A stretch of DNA of 64,000 nucleotides from Pseudomonadota bacterium. Its GTDB lineage: Bacteria; Pseudomonadota; Alphaproteobacteria; Rhizobiales; Xanthobacteraceae. Of this stretch, positions 16,546-25,440 are shown one piece after another. The position numbers were made by a program, and so were the translations under genes. Below the pieces are notes generated by a model, which was not told the origin of the DNA, made no database searches, and saw only the letters and a program-made list of their open reading frames with translations. The stretch covers positions 263,349-327,348 of the forward strand of contig JAEYAW010000010.1 in assembly GCA_023404675.1 (NCBI GenBank), in the 5' to 3' direction. How positions within the stretch are numbered: position 1 is the stretch's first letter; each line of letters begins with the position of its first letter.

Positions 16546-17309
16546 ATCCCCGTCTCGGCGGCGAACTTGGCGGCGAACTTGTTGCCCAGATAGGCCTCGA
16601 TAACTTTCGGATCGCGGAAAACCTGCTCCGTCGGCCCCTCACTCGCGACAGCACCGTGGTGGAGAACCACCGTCCGTTGCGCCAGCGCCGTCACGACGCG
16701 CATCAGATGCTCGATGACGATGATGGTGATGCCCTGCTCCGCGATCGCCTTCACCATCTTGATGGCCTCGTCGATCTCCGACGAATTCAGGCCGGCATTG
16801 ACCTCGTCCAGCATCAGGATCCGCGGGTTCATCGCGAGACTCTTCGCCAGTTCCAGCCGCTTGCGGTCGGCCAGCGCGAGTTCCGACGCAGGCGCGTCGT
16901 GCATGTGCGCCAGCCTCGTGAATTCGAGGCTTTCCATTGCCTTGTCCCGGGCCTGACGCATGCCGCAGCGCGCGGCATAGATGGCGCCGGCCATGACATT
17001 CTCAAGAACGGTCATCCGCGCGAAGGGCTGCACGATCTGAAACGTGCGCGCCACGCCCATCCGCGCGATGGTATGGGGCTTGCTCCGGATCAGGCTCTTT
17101 CCCTCGAAGATCACGTCGCCGCTAGTGACCGGAAGGAAGCCCGAGATCAGATTGACGAGAGTTGTCTTGCCCGCCCCGTTCGGCCCGATGAGACCGACGA
17201 TTTCGCCCGGTAAGAATTTAAGGCTGACATCATCGACCGCGCGGATGCCATCGAAGACTCGCGAGACCTGCTTGAGTTCGAGAATGGGGTTCGCCGTCGC
17301 CGTGGTCAT
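16530..17309 (-). CDS. Branched-chain amino-acid type ABC transporter ATPase, LivG-like
   Basis: First ATPase of a HAAT-family importer, 259 residues. Walker A GPNGAGKTT is near residue 41, the signature here is ASELALADRKRLELAKSLA-like rather than LSGGQ, as common in LivG, Walker B LMLDEVNAGL is near 165, and the H-loop VIEHLMRVV follows. The start at 17309 overlaps the livM stop by one base. It is the last gene of the long minus-strand run that begins at 28596. Its partner ATPase livF lies 7 kb upstream between the two molybdenum hydroxylases. Confidence 0.88.
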   Translation of the reverse strand: MTTATANPILELKQVSRVFDGIRAVDDVSLKFLPGEIVGLIGPNGAGKTTLVNLISGFLPVTSGDVIFEGKSLIRSKPHTIARMGVARTFQIVQPFARMTVLENVMAGAIYAARCGMRQARDKAMESLEFTRLAHMHDAPASELALADRKRLELAKSLAMNPRILMLDEVNAGLNSSEIDEAIKMVKAIAEQGITIIVIEHLMRVVTALAQRTVVLHHGAVASEGPTEQVFRDPKVIEAYLGNKFAAKFAAETGIVAAI

Positions 17310-18301
17310 TATACAGGCCTCGCCAGATCGCGCGCCGCGGAGCCGGACGGTCCGGACGGCATAAGCCTTCTGAAGATCGACTTCCAGCTCAAGCCGAACA
17401 CGCCGCCTGGAAGGAAGTAGATGACCGCTACGACGATGACGCCGAGAATTCCGTTATGCCAGTTGATGAAATAGGCCCAGACGAATTCGCGCAGAACCAC
17501 ATAGAAGACACCGCCGATCAACGGCCCGAACATCGTTCCCATTCCGCCTAGCATCACCATTACCGGAATTTCGATCGTCATGACGAGATTGAAGGCGTCC
17601 TTCGGCTCGATGAACGCGACCATAGACGCATAGATCGCACCGGCCGCCGCGCCCAGCGCGCCGCTGAGCACGAAGGCGCCGACCTTGTATTTGAACACGT
17701 CGATGCCGACCATCGAGGCGGCCTGCTCGTTCTGACGGATACAACGGAGTCCGAATCCGAACCGGGAGCGATCGACGGCGACGGTCACGAGGAACGAAAT
17801 CAGGGCAAGGCCGAGCATTGCCAGATAGAAAAACCTGCCGACTTCATCGGGATTGCCGGGGGTGATCGGAATGTTGAGTCCGATCGCGCCTCCCGTCAGT
17901 GCTTCCCAGTTGTTCGCGATCTCGCGCAACACCTCCACGCTGGCCACGGTGCCGACCGCGAAGTAGTGGCCCTTGAGCCGGAGCAGCGGAACGCCGAGCA
18001 GCAGCGCGAACAGCGCTCCCACTCCGGCCGCGATCATCCACGCCGGATAGAGAGACAGTCCCTGCACCTGGGCGATGCCGCCGGCATACGTGCCGACGCC
18101 GAAGAAGGAGATCATGCAGAGCGCAGGATATCCCATGTATCCGCCGACGATATTCCAGGCCCAGCAGAGCACGCACAGCATTGCGAGCGTGGTCCCGACC
18201 TGCAGGTAGTAGTTGTCGAGGATGCCCGCCATCGAGGCACCGAAGGCAAACAAGGCGAGCCCGAAGATGACCTTCAGGGCAATAACGCGATCGAAAATCA
18301 T
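17309..18301 (-). CDS. Branched-chain amino-acid type ABC permease, LivM-like
   Basis: Inner-membrane permease, 330 residues with about nine hydrophobic segments. ATG 18301 (start MIFDRVIALKVIFG) is chosen because it overlaps the livH stop by four bases (ATGA); the frame opens further upstream inside livH. Family blocks include GYMGYPALCMISFFGVGTYA near 55-75 and the conserved RCIRQNEQAASMVGID near 205-220 that contacts the ATPase. It works with LivH, LivG, LivF and the binding protein next to it. Confidence 0.88.
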   Translation of the reverse strand: MIFDRVIALKVIFGLALFAFGASMAGILDNYYLQVGTTLAMLCVLCWAWNIVGGYMGYPALCMISFFGVGTYAGGIAQVQGLSLYPAWMIAAGVGALFALLLGVPLLRLKGHYFAVGTVASVEVLREIANNWEALTGGAIGLNIPITPGNPDEVGRFFYLAMLGLALISFLVTVAVDRSRFGFGLRCIRQNEQAASMVGIDVFKYKVGAFVLSGALGAAAGAIYASMVAFIEPKDAFNLVMTIEIPVMVMLGGMGTMFGPLIGGVFYVVLREFVWAYFINWHNGILGVIVVAVIYFLPGGVFGLSWKSIFRRLMPSGPSGSAARDLARPV

Positions 18302-19155
18302 TCGTAGCCCTTCTTTCCTGCGATGCCGGTCGGAAACAGCACGATCACGGCCATCATCATGAGGAAGCCGACGGAGGTCGCCCATTGTTGCCCGAGCGTC
18401 AGCGTGCCGATGCCTTCGACGATGCCGAGGACAATGCCGCCGATGATGGCGCCCGGTACGCTGCCGAGACCGCCGAGCACGCAGATGACGAATGCCTTGC
18501 CGAGAAACACCCCGGACATCATCGGCGTCACCGGATAGATCAGCGACATGGCGCATCCGGCAGCGCCCGCCATCAGGGCGCCGATGCCGAAGGTCAGAGC
18601 ATAGATATGCGGTATCCGGATTCCCATGAGCGCGGCCGCGTGCCGATCCATCCGGACCGCGATGATGGCGCGGCCAACCTTGGAGTGTCGCAGCAGCCAG
18701 TAGAGCAGCAGTGTCAGGGTCACGGCGACGAGCATACCTCCGACGCGCACCACGGGAATACGCAGGCCAGCGAAGTCGATCATTCCGTAGTTCATGACGA
18801 GCGATCGCGGCGTGGCGCTGAATACCTGCAACAGGAGATTGTTGAAGATCAAATCCAGCCCGAACGTCAGAGTCAGTGTAATCAGGATCGGCTGCGTGAT
18901 CACCCGGTTCATCAGGCCGCGCTGGATGGCGTAGCCGAGGATGAAGAGCAAACCGCAGACGACGGGCACGATCGCATACAGCGGAAGGCCCAGTTGCTGC
19001 ACGCCGTAAAGGCAGAAGTAGGCGCCAAGCACCACCATGGTGCCGTGAAGCATATTGATGACGTTCAACACGCCCCACACTAGGGAGAAGCCGACCGCGA
19101 TGCAGGCATAAAGCCCGCCGATCAGCAGCCCGTTCACGACATATTGGCCAAGCAT
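18298..19155 (-). CDS. Branched-chain amino-acid type ABC permease, LivH-like
   Basis: Inner-membrane permease, 285 residues. It begins MLGQYVVNGLLIGGLYACIAVGFSLVWGVLNVINMLHG, the hallmark N-terminus of LivH, and carries the ATPase-contact block RAIIAVRMDRHAAALMGI near residues 165-182. About eight membrane segments are apparent. It overlaps livM by four bases and lies 24 bases after the binding-protein gene. Confidence 0.9.
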   Translation of the reverse strand: MLGQYVVNGLLIGGLYACIAVGFSLVWGVLNVINMLHGTMVVLGAYFCLYGVQQLGLPLYAIVPVVCGLLFILGYAIQRGLMNRVITQPILITLTLTFGLDLIFNNLLLQVFSATPRSLVMNYGMIDFAGLRIPVVRVGGMLVAVTLTLLLYWLLRHSKVGRAIIAVRMDRHAAALMGIRIPHIYALTFGIGALMAGAAGCAMSLIYPVTPMMSGVFLGKAFVICVLGGLGSVPGAIIGGIVLGIVEGIGTLTLGQQWATSVGFLMMMAVIVLFPTGIAGKKGYE

Positions 19156-19179
19156 GGCGCCTACCCCGATCGTCTTCAG

Positions 19180-20379
19180 CTACTTCTTGACGAGCCCGAC
19201 CTGAAGATCACCCTGCTTCAGGTTCTCCGGTGCCAGAACGACGAGCTTGTCGTTCTGAATCTGCATCACGAGAGCGGCGTTGACGTCGTTATGGCCGCTC
19301 TTGCCGTAGCGGATGGGGCCGTAGAAGGTATTGAAGGTCTTCTCATGCATGACTTTGCGCACGGCATCCGCAGAGATCGACTTCGCCTCCTCGATGGCCA
19401 TCGCCAGGGTCTGGCACGATACCGTCGCCGCCGCTTCCAGATAGGTCGCGTCGCGCTTGTAGCGCTCGTTGAACGCCTGATTGTATTTCTGCGACGAGCC
19501 GAACAGGTAGGTGTCTTCGTAGTTGGCGTTCTGGTGCCACCACGAATTGGTCGTGACGTTCTCCGCGAGATTCTTCACGTTGTCCTTGAATTCCGGATAG
19601 GACGGTCCCGCCGTCATCGTGAGAATCTTCACGTTGATGCCGAGATCGGCCATCTGCCGCCGGATCAGGATGAGGTCCTGCGTGTATCCGGTGGCGTAGA
19701 TCCAGTCGGGATTGAGGGACTTGATCTGCGTCAGCACGTTGGAGAAGTCGGACGTGTCCGGCGAATAGATCTGGTTGAAGACGACCTCCAGGCCCTGAGC
19801 CTTGGCGCTTTCGACGAGATCGCCGGCGATCGCCTTCGGGAACAGGCTGTTGAGCGCCAGAACGGCGACGCGCTTCAAATCAGGCACATTCTTCTTATAG
19901 TAGGCGACCTCGGCTTCCGTAATCATACTGTTCGGAAACAGGACGCCGAAAAGGTTCTGGAAATTCTGGTCGAACACCGATTTTGTCGCTGCTGCTGCGG
20001 CGACCATAGGCACGCCATAGCGCTCCGCGACGACGGCGGTCGCCTTGGTATCGCCCGAGCCGTAGGGCGACAGCAGGAACGGAACCTTGTCGACATTGAT
20101 GAGGCGCTGCACGATCTGGACCGCGCGATTCGTCTCGCTCTGATAGTCATATTCGACGAGTTCGAGCTTCATCTTCTTGCCGCCGACATCGACGCCGCCC
20201 TTGGCGTTCACCGCCGCGATGCAGATGTCGTAGCCCTGCTTGGACTTGGCGCCGGCGTCGGCAAGCGGCCCCGTCAGCGCGAGCGGCGCTCCCAGCTTGA
20301 TCGTTTCCTGCGCCATCGCAGGCGTCGCGGCCAGTCCCAACAAGGAAAGTGCCGCCATGATCGACTTCGTTGTCTTCAC
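19180..20379 (-). CDS. Periplasmic substrate-binding protein of the Liv-type ABC importer
   Basis: Binding protein of the HAAT family, 399 residues. A Sec signal peptide is clear (residues 1-23, cleavage after AMA before QETIK). The mature start IKLGAPLALTGPLADAGA is typical of LivK/AmiC-type proteins. Proteins of this fold bind amino acids, amides, aromatic acids and other compounds, so the ligand need not be an amino acid; the interleaved molybdenum hydroxylase genes suggest an aromatic or N-heterocyclic ligand. It precedes livH and follows the small subunit of hydroxylase 1 by 49 bases. Confidence 0.9.
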   Translation of the reverse strand: MKTTKSIMAALSLLGLAATPAMAQETIKLGAPLALTGPLADAGAKSKQGYDICIAAVNAKGGVDVGGKKMKLELVEYDYQSETNRAVQIVQRLINVDKVPFLLSPYGSGDTKATAVVAERYGVPMVAAAAATKSVFDQNFQNLFGVLFPNSMITEAEVAYYKKNVPDLKRVAVLALNSLFPKAIAGDLVESAKAQGLEVVFNQIYSPDTSDFSNVLTQIKSLNPDWIYATGYTQDLILIRRQMADLGINVKILTMTAGPSYPEFKDNVKNLAENVTTNSWWHQNANYEDTYLFGSSQKYNQAFNERYKRDATYLEAAATVSCQTLAMAIEEAKSISADAVRKVMHEKTFNTFYGPIRYGKSGHNDVNAALVMQIQNDKLVVLAPENLKQGDLQVGLVKK

Positions 20380-20428
20380 GTTGTTCCCCTTTCGGATGAA
20401 ATCTGCCAGCGCGATGCCCCAGCCAGCC

Positions 20429-20938
20429 TCAGACAGTCGCCGCCCTTGGCAATCGGGAGACGTCCTGTTTCGTTTTCGAGAGTTGCTCTGCTGCCTGCTG
20501 CACCGCCTTCACGATGCCGGCGTAGCCCGTGCACCGGCAGATATTGCCGGCAAGCGCTTCTCGAAGAAGTTTTTCATCCGGCGATCCGTGCCGGGCGATG
20601 ATGTCGCGCGCCGTGATCAGCATTCCCGGCGTGCAAAAGCCGCACTGCAGGCCGTGACAGGCATGAAAGCTCTCGCGAAGCTGCATGATGGCGGGATCGT
20701 CGCGCAGGCCCTCGAGCGTCCAGATCTCGGCGCCGTCCATGGCCGCCGCCAGCGCGATGCAGGATCGGGCGATCTTGCCGTTGATCACGATCGTGCACCC
20801 ACCGCAGACGCCGTGTTCGCACCCAAGATGGATCGAGCGGGCATCGCCCTGCTCGCGCAGAAAGTCTGCAAGTGTGGTTCGCGGATCGATCGATGCCTGA
20901 AGGCGCTCGCCGTTCACGGTGAGGTTGATCGTCGTCAT
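20429..20938 (-). CDS. Molybdenum hydroxylase 1, 2Fe-2S small subunit (CoxS-like)
   Basis: Small iron-sulfur subunit of a xanthine dehydrogenase/CO dehydrogenase family enzyme, 169 residues. The plant-type cluster ligands are in LGCEHGVCGGCTI plus Cys in ARSCIAL (residues 38-61), and the helical-domain cluster ligands in HGLQCGFCTPGM and NICRCTGY (around 98-135). It passes electrons from the molybdopterin to the FAD subunit. ATG at 20938 overlaps the stop of the FAD subunit (TGATG). The order of the three genes is large, medium, small. Confidence 0.93.
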   Translation of the reverse strand: MTTINLTVNGERLQASIDPRTTLADFLREQGDARSIHLGCEHGVCGGCTIVINGKIARSCIALAAAMDGAEIWTLEGLRDDPAIMQLRESFHACHGLQCGFCTPGMLITARDIIARHGSPDEKLLREALAGNICRCTGYAGIVKAVQQAAEQLSKTKQDVSRLPRAATV

Positions 20939-21801
20939 CAAAGACTCTCCAGCCGGGTGGGCTCAACGCCGAGGCTGATCTGCGCCGATCGCACCAGGCA
21001 TGTCCGCGCCTGCCAAAGTTGAACGTCGGTGAACTCGCGGCCGGCTTGGGCAATGTCGATCGCCATCGCGTCCGCCAAAGCCGCCACCACCGACGGAGAC
21101 CAGCCCTTCAGGCCCGCGACAACAGCTTCCGCGCTCGCGAGCCGGATCGGCGCACCTTCCGTCGCACCGAGGAACACCCGCGAGGACTTCCCCGCCGCGA
21201 TGACCATTGCCATCGCGTGCGCGAACTCGCCGATCTTGCGGCAGAGCTTGTAAGTGCCCCATGTCGCATCCGGCGGCAGCCGCGGAATCCGAATGCCAGT
21301 CAGCACATCGGAGATGCCCAGCCGGGTCGTGTAGGCCGCCATCACGAATTCATCGGCCGGGCACTCACCTTTCCCGTCAGGTCCTTCCCACTCGATCGTC
21401 GCCCCCAGCGCGGCCGTCGTCGTAAGCCAGTCCGCCGACGGGTCGGCGAGAGCCAGACTTCCACCGATGGTGCCGCGACTGCGCACCGCCTGGTAGGCGA
21501 TGTGCGAAGCAACGTACGGCATCAGACCGTTCGAGGGATCCGCGACCTCACCCGTCTGTATCTGGTCGTGCGTCGTCGCGGCGCCGATCCAGACCTCGCG
21601 ATCATCCGCGGTCCACCGCGTCATGCTGGGGATCGCACTGACGTCCACCAGCCGCTCGGCTGACACCATCCGCAGATTGAGCATCGGCACGAGCGACTGG
21701 CCGCCGGCGATCACCTTCGCATCCATCCCGCCCTCGACCATCTGCGCGATGGCGTCGGATACGTTGTCCGGTCTGAAATAGTTCAGCGCTCCCGGCTTCA
21801 T
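20938..21801 (-). CDS. Molybdenum hydroxylase 1, FAD-binding medium subunit (CoxM-like)
   Basis: FAD subunit, 287 residues. FAD-binding motifs are seen in AGGQSLVPMLNLRM near residues 32-45 and TIGGSLALADPSADW near 110-125; the second is TIGGS rather than the more common TIGGN. The C-terminal CO dehydrogenase flavoprotein domain follows. It carries electrons from the 2Fe-2S centres to an external acceptor. Its start overlaps the large-subunit stop by four bases (ATGA). Confidence 0.92.
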   Translation of the reverse strand: MKPGALNYFRPDNVSDAIAQMVEGGMDAKVIAGGQSLVPMLNLRMVSAERLVDVSAIPSMTRWTADDREVWIGAATTHDQIQTGEVADPSNGLMPYVASHIAYQAVRSRGTIGGSLALADPSADWLTTTAALGATIEWEGPDGKGECPADEFVMAAYTTRLGISDVLTGIRIPRLPPDATWGTYKLCRKIGEFAHAMAMVIAAGKSSRVFLGATEGAPIRLASAEAVVAGLKGWSPSVVAALADAMAIDIAQAGREFTDVQLWQARTCLVRSAQISLGVEPTRLESL

Positions 21802-24173
21802 GACTGTGCCGCCCGCAGTCCTGCATCCATCAGCGCGCGGATGATGCGGTCGGGTGTCATCGGCGTCTCGTTGATCGAGGCCCCCGATGAGCGGAGCGCA
21901 TCATTGACCGCATTGCAGAGCGCGGCCGGGGGAGGGATCGCACCGCCCTCTCCCATTCCCTTGATGCCGTAACGGGTGATGGGAGACGGCAGGGACAGAT
22001 GCGCGATGCGGGTGCGCGGCATCTCCGAAGCGCCCGGAACGAGATAGTCCATGAAGGTCGATGCCAGAGGCTGACCATCCGAATTGTACGGCATCTCCTC
22101 GTACAGGGCAGTGCCGATGCCCTGCGCGAGCCCCCCCATCATCTGGCCGTCGACGATCATCGGATTGACGATGGTGCCGCAGTCGTGCGCGATGACGTAA
22201 TCCAAGATCCTGACGAGACCCGTTCCGCGGTCGACCGCCACGATCGCGGCGTGGGTCCCGTACGACCAGGCTCCGGTGTCCTTGGACGTCCTGTAGGAGG
22301 CGACCACCGAAAGACCGGGATCGACGCCATCCGGCAAGCGCTCCGGACGAAGGAAGGCGGCCACGGCGATCTCCGTCAGCGACACCTTCGCACCTGACCC
22401 ATCCTTCGCCACGACGAAACCGTCTTCGAGGTAAACGGCATCTTCGGCGATCTGCAGCAGATGCGCGCCGATCCTGCGCAGCTTCGCAGCAAGCAGGACG
22501 CTCGCGCATCCGACGGCGCCACCCGACATCACCATCGAGCGGGAGGCGAACGTACCCATGCCATAGGGAGCGAGGCTGGTGTCGCCATGGCGCACCACGA
22601 CCTGCGACGGATCTATCCCGAGTTCTTCATTGGCAACCTGCGCAAGTGTCGTCTCCAGACCCTGGCCGTGGTTCTGGATGGGCACGTCGATGATCAGCAT
22701 GCCGTCCGGCGTCATCTGCAACGCGGCTTGTTCGTAGCCGAACACGACCGGCAGCCCGCGCTGAACCCACTCCGCCGTGCCGTGGGCGGTCTGTTCGAGA
22801 TACGTGGCATATCCCAGCCCGATCGCGTAATCCGTTCCTTCGTATCGCTTGCGCAATTCCTGCAGCCGCTCGGGCTGGATCATGTTACGCGCCGCGACAG
22901 CGCTCGCAGCGTAGTCGCCGTTGTCGTAGGTCTTGCCGCCAGCCGACTTCCACGGAAACTGATCGGGGTTCACGTAGTTTCGCAGCCGCACCTCAATCGG
23001 ATCGAGCTTGAGATGGGCCGCCAGTTCCTCGATGGTCCGCTCGATGGCAAAGCACGCACCCGGCCGACCGACCCCGCGATATGGACCCATCGGAGACTTG
23101 TTGCTCGCGCACGTCCGGGCCGTGGCACGATAATTTTCGATGGCATAGGCGCCCGGAAGAAAGCCGATCGCCATCCCGGACTCCATCGGCGCCGTCCACG
23201 GCCAAACGGAATAGGCGCCGGCATCGACATCGATGGAGGCTTCAAGACCGAGAATCCTGCCTTCGTTGTCCGCGTGGACCGTGACCTCGTAACGATGCTC
23301 GCGCGCGTGCGGCGAGGCGATGAGGTGTTCCCGTCGGTCCTCGATCCACCGCAGCGGCTTCCGTATTTTACGGGTAAGGGCCGCCAACGCGATTTCTTCC
23401 GGATTGAGGTTGTTCTTGACGCCGAACGATCCACCGACTTCGGGGGCCACGACGCGAAGTTCGCGTTCCTTCATGCGGAGGCAGTGAGCAAGGGCCGTTC
23501 TGATCACATGGGGAAACTGCGTCGAGGAATACACGACGAGTTCGCCGGTACGCTCGTCGATGTAGGTCATGACGCCGCGACCTTCGAGCGACACGATGGC
23601 CTGCCGGTTCATCCGATAGTTGCGCGTGAGCCTGACCGGCGCCCGGGCCCGTGCGGCCTCGACGTCACCGACCTCGATATGGGTTTCGAGGAAAACATTG
23701 TCGGTCCAGCCGGGATGGATCGCGGGAAAAGAGGGATCCCGGCATTGGGACAGGTCGCTGACGGCAGGGAGTTCATCGTATTCGACGAAGACCGCCTGCG
23801 CGAGGTCCTCCGCATCTGCCCGCGTCCGGCCAAGACAGATGGCGATGGGCTCGCCGACGAAGCGCACCTTGTCGCTCGCCAGCGCCGGATAATCCGAACG
23901 ACGGAAGCCCTTGGCCTGCGAGTCCGCCTGGATCGGCAGCACGTCGCCAAGGTCGGCGAGCAGGAACACGCGATTCTCGGCACCTTCCGGCTTCTGAATA
24001 CTCAGGAGCCGAGCATGGGCGACCGGACTCCGGAGAAAGGCAACCTCCCAGGTCCCCGGCTGGCTGATGTCGGCGATGTAAGAACTTCGGCCTGACAGCA
24101 GGCGCTCGTCCTCGTTCCGGAGGATCGCGCTGCCGATTCCTTTCCTCGAAGATTTCGCGGCAATCGCATCCAT
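21798..24173 (-). CDS. Molybdenum hydroxylase 1, molybdopterin-binding large subunit (CoxL-like)
   Basis: Catalytic subunit, 791 residues, full length. It has the N-terminal a/b hammerhead domain (LRNEDERLLSGRSSYIAD), then the molybdopterin-binding domains. The active-site loop is PYRGVGRPGACFAIER near residue 360, the form II type rather than the AYxCSFR loop of true CO dehydrogenase, so CO oxidation is not expected. GQGLETTLAQVANEELGI and the C-terminal GIKGMGEGGAIPPPAA, with the catalytic glutamate, are intact. Such enzymes hydroxylate a carbon next to ring nitrogen or an aldehyde. It follows livF by two bases. Confidence 0.92.
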   Translation of the reverse strand: MDAIAAKSSRKGIGSAILRNEDERLLSGRSSYIADISQPGTWEVAFLRSPVAHARLLSIQKPEGAENRVFLLADLGDVLPIQADSQAKGFRRSDYPALASDKVRFVGEPIAICLGRTRADAEDLAQAVFVEYDELPAVSDLSQCRDPSFPAIHPGWTDNVFLETHIEVGDVEAARARAPVRLTRNYRMNRQAIVSLEGRGVMTYIDERTGELVVYSSTQFPHVIRTALAHCLRMKERELRVVAPEVGGSFGVKNNLNPEEIALAALTRKIRKPLRWIEDRREHLIASPHAREHRYEVTVHADNEGRILGLEASIDVDAGAYSVWPWTAPMESGMAIGFLPGAYAIENYRATARTCASNKSPMGPYRGVGRPGACFAIERTIEELAAHLKLDPIEVRLRNYVNPDQFPWKSAGGKTYDNGDYAASAVAARNMIQPERLQELRKRYEGTDYAIGLGYATYLEQTAHGTAEWVQRGLPVVFGYEQAALQMTPDGMLIIDVPIQNHGQGLETTLAQVANEELGIDPSQVVVRHGDTSLAPYGMGTFASRSMVMSGGAVGCASVLLAAKLRRIGAHLLQIAEDAVYLEDGFVVAKDGSGAKVSLTEIAVAAFLRPERLPDGVDPGLSVVASYRTSKDTGAWSYGTHAAIVAVDRGTGLVRILDYVIAHDCGTIVNPMIVDGQMMGGLAQGIGTALYEEMPYNSDGQPLASTFMDYLVPGASEMPRTRIAHLSLPSPITRYGIKGMGEGGAIPPPAALCNAVNDALRSSGASINETPMTPDRIIRALMDAGLRAAQS

Positions 24174-24175
24174 GA

Positions 24176-24931
24176 CTACAGCCCCATATAGGCGGCCTGG
24201 ACGGCCGGATCCTGCATCAGCGCTTTTGTTTCGCCATGCATGCGGACCTTGCCGGACTCCAGAACGTAGCCCGTCGTGGACAGCTCGAAGGCTGTCATGA
24301 CGTCCTGCTCGACAAGCAGGATTGAAATGCCCTGCCTGTTGATCTCAAGCAGGCTGTCCGCAAGCAGTTCGACCGCCTTCGGCGCCAAGCCCAGCGACAA
24401 TTCGTCGATCAGAAGAAGTTTCGGGCGTGCCATGATGCCACGGCCGATGGCGCACATCTGCTGCTGGCCGCCCGACATGGTCGTTGCGCCCTGATTGGCG
24501 CGCTCCGCCAGAATCGGAAAGATCGAGAATACTAGATCGAGATCACGGGCAATCTCGGCGGCACTGTCCGTCCGGGTGTAGGCCCCGAGCATGAGATTGT
24601 CGCGAACGCTCAGGGTCGGAAACAACCGTCGGCCTTCCGGCACGTGGATCAGCCGTCTTCCGACGATCCTGTCGGCGCTCAGGTTGCCGATCTCCTCGCC
24701 GTCGAATTCGATGCGCCCCGATCGCGCGCGCACCATGCCGGAGATTGCCAGCAACAGCGTCGTCTTGCCGGTCCCGTTCGGTCCCACGATGGAGACGATC
24801 TCCCCTGCCGGGACGACGAGGTCAACTCCCCACAGCACCTGAACGTCGCCATATCCGGCCGTCAGCCCCGAAACGGCGAGGATCGGCGGCTTGGAGAGAG
24901 TGCGGTGTGTCTCGATCGGTGCGGCGGTCAT
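24176..24931 (-). CDS. Branched-chain amino-acid type ABC transporter ATPase, LivF-like
   Basis: Second ATPase of the Liv-type importer, 251 residues. Walker A GPNGTGKTTL is near residue 54, the signature TMSGGQQQMCAIGRG near 150, Walker B LLLIDELSLGLAP near 172, and it ends in the LivF-type AYMGL tail. It is separated from livG by the whole of hydroxylase 1, with its stop two bases before that enzyme's large subunit and its start overlapping the hydroxylase 2 small-subunit stop. The enzymes and the importer must therefore be co-expressed. Confidence 0.9.
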   Translation of the reverse strand: MTAAPIETHRTLSKPPILAVSGLTAGYGDVQVLWGVDLVVPAGEIVSIVGPNGTGKTTLLLAISGMVRARSGRIEFDGEEIGNLSADRIVGRRLIHVPEGRRLFPTLSVRDNLMLGAYTRTDSAAEIARDLDLVFSIFPILAERANQGATTMSGGQQQMCAIGRGIMARPKLLLIDELSLGLAPKAVELLADSLLEINRQGISILLVEQDVMTAFELSTTGYVLESGKVRMHGETKALMQDPAVQAAYMGL

Positions 24932-25440
24932 GCCATCATGCCCTGGGTGAGCGGCCCGCTGCCAGCGTTCGCGCGCCGGGATGCCGCAAGCTTCACGGCT
25001 TCAACAATCTCGGGATAGGTCGAGCAGCGGCAGAGATTGCCGATGAGGTAATGACGAATGTCCTCTTCGGTCGGGGCCGGATGTGTATCGAGCAACTCGC
25101 GCACCATCATGATGAATCCGGGTGTGCAGAATCCGCACTGGAACGCGCCCGCATCGATGAATGCCTCCTGTACAGGATCGAGTTCGTCTCCCTCGCCGAG
25201 CCCTTCGATCGTGGAGACGTCTTTCCCATCGACGAGCTGGCCGAGATAGAGGCACGAAGAAACGGACTGGCCGTCGACATAGACGGTGCAGCACCCGCAT
25301 AGCCCCTGGCCGCAACTTTCCCGGGCCCCCTTGAGGTCGAGCTTGTATGTCAGGATCTCGATCAGTGTTTCGTGCGGCATCACGCTGACGGATACCGGCG
25401 CTCCATTGAGCCTGAAACGTATGGTCCTCGCTTCGGTCAT
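24928..25440 (-). CDS. Molybdenum hydroxylase 2, 2Fe-2S small subunit (CoxS-like)
   Basis: Small subunit of the second enzyme, 170 residues. First cluster ligands are in ESCGQGLCGCCTV and SSCLYLG, second in FQCGFCTPGF and NLCRCSTYPEI. The CRCSTYPEI block differs from the CRCTGY of subunit 1, so this is a different subfamily and not a recent duplicate. The start overlaps the large-subunit stop by four bases and the stop overlaps livF by four. Confidence 0.93.
   Translation of the reverse strand: MTEARTIRFRLNGAPVSVSVMPHETLIEILTYKLDLKGARESCGQGLCGCCTVYVDGQSVSSCLYLGQLVDGKDVSTIEGLGEGDELDPVQEAFIDAGAFQCGFCTPGFIMMVRELLDTHPAPTEEDIRHYLIGNLCRCSTYPEIVEAVKLAASRRANAGSGPLTQGMMA

Noticed and set aside
22461..24095. 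544-residue plus-strand frame opposite the CoxL-like subunit
   Set aside because: Antisense shadow of a clear molybdopterin-binding subunit.
21798..24173. CO dehydrogenase (form I) for hydroxylase 1
   Set aside because: The active-site loop is PYRGVGRP, not AYxCSFR, so CO oxidation is not supported despite the Cox-like subunit set and CoxG proteins.
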